DNA from: Myroides phaeus | GTDB lineage: Bacteria > Bacteroidota > Bacteroidia > Flavobacteriales > Flavobacteriaceae | Length of the DNA stretch: 64,000 bases | Assembly (NCBI RefSeq): GCF_900099675.1 | Contig: NZ_FNDQ01000007.1 | Span: 1 to 64,000, forward strand | Direction: 5' to 3' | In this document: positions 63,564-64,000 of the stretch, in pieces | How the letters are laid out: every line of letters starts with the position of its first letter | Numbering within the stretch: the stretch's first letter is position 1 | Program-made: the position numbers and the translations under genes | Notes under the pieces: model-generated | Database searches by the model: none | What the model was told of the DNA's origin: nothing | What the model saw: the letters and a program-made list of their open reading frames with translations, nothing else

Positions 63564-64000
63564 TTACGCCATCGTAGTAAATACGTTTTGTACGTCGTCA
63601 TCTTCTTCAATTTTGTCTAACAATTTATCTACATCAGCTTGTTCTTCTTCTGTAAGTTCTTTTGTTACTTGTGGAATTCTATCAAATCCAGACGATAAGA
63701 TTTCAATTCCTCTACCTTCTAATTCTTTTTGGATAGCTCCAAAGCTTTCGAAAGGTGCGTAAATCATTACACCATCTTCATCTTCAAAGATTTCATCAAT
63801 ACCGAAATCGATAAGTTCTAATTCAAATTCTTCTAAATCTCTACCTTCTTCAGCAGGAATTCTAAAGTTACAAGTGTGGTCAAACATAAACTCAACCGAT
63901 CCTTGTGTACCTAATGTACCGTTACATTTGTTGAAGTAACTTCTGATATTAGCAACTGTTCTATTGTTGTTGTCAGTAGCACATTCGATTAAGAAAGCAA
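63564..64000 (-). CDS. YebC/PmpR family regulator (partial, 5' end outside window)
   Basis: The frame remains open to the right edge (first full codon at 63998), giving about 145 C-terminal residues. An ATG at 63887 is internal, because upstream codons read AFLIECATDNNNRTVANIRSYFNK, the conserved YebC block. GTLGTQGSVEFMFDH follows, then an acidic C-terminus (EELTEEEQADVDKLLDKIEED). YebC proteins act in transcription or in translation of difficult peptide motifs; the role here is not decided. Confidence 0.92.
   Translation of the reverse strand, partial: AFLIECATDNNNRTVANIRSYFNKCNGTLGTQGSVEFMFDHTCNFRIPAEEGRDLEEFELELIDFGIDEIFEDEDGVMIYAPFESFGAIQKELEGRGIEILSSGFDRIPQVTKELTEEEQADVDKLLDKIEEDDDVQNVFTTMA

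Noticed and set aside
63564-63887. Complete 107-residue protein at the right edge
   Set aside because: The frame continues upstream to the window end with the conserved YebC block, so this is only the C-terminal part.

Overview
The window looks like a chromosomal segment of a low-GC member of the Bacteroidetes, most likely the family Flavobacteriaceae. Myroides or a close relative is my guess from protein style and is not proven. The support is: many promoters with a TAnnTTTG -7 box, some with TTG or TTTG about 18 bases upstream; almost no Shine-Dalgarno sequences; abundant lipoproteins; a 482-residue GAPDH; paired AcnB and mitochondrial-type aconitases; and Nif3, DUF164, LpxK and SurA-like proteins of flavobacterial type. 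Most of the window is core housekeeping sequence, broken by a few accessory patches.

Layout: 1-234 is the 3' end of an IS3-family insertion sequence. 244-9969 holds a secreted erythromycin-esterase-like protein, a membrane-anchored MutS-type ATPase, purine nucleoside phosphorylase with LpxK, Nif3 with a DUF164 coiled-coil protein, and an alpha/beta hydrolase. 10018-10923 is rluF. 11019-14983 is a probable decayed island at a duplicated tRNA-Pro. It is bounded by 37-base direct repeats and contains an ECF sigma / zinc anti-sigma / RclC-like / MsrAB operon (a likely oxidised-methionine or hypochlorite response) and a frameshifted tyrosine-integrase relic. 15451-22655 holds trxB, a lipoprotein, an orphan ABC ATPase, an S9 peptidase, a FabH-type synthase and a fatty acid hydroxylase. 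22698-28784 is a row of five lipoprotein endonuclease I paralogs, most with their own terminators. 28834-32906 holds an RsmB-type methyltransferase, a second ECF sigma / anti-sigma / Spy-like operon, a HAD phosphatase and a TPR-like membrane protein. 32965-34901 is a repeat-rich accessory patch with large palindromes and a small secreted protein bracketed by a duplicated prfC 3' end. 34848-53423 holds prfC, two parvulin-type chaperones, acnB, osmC, acnA, a uracil permease, a TlpA thioredoxin, gapdh, a DegP-like protease and the dapF-GNAT-mltG operon. 53842-59681 is a three-gene RND efflux operon. 59993-64000 holds comM, a membrane protein, a ypfJ-like metallopeptidase and a partial yebC.

Most unusual sequence: two intergenic regions (about 4990-5245 and 33150-33690) carry long palindromes whose arms are tandem 11-base modules, each with a CG dinucleotide (mostly TCG or CGA) at exactly 11-base spacing. 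One composite repeat of about 200 bases occurs in both places in opposite orientation. I know of no named element with this architecture. Other points worth checking are the tRNA-Pro island, the five-nuclease array, the duplicated prfC tail, and the loss of every zinc-ribbon cysteine in the DUF164 protein.
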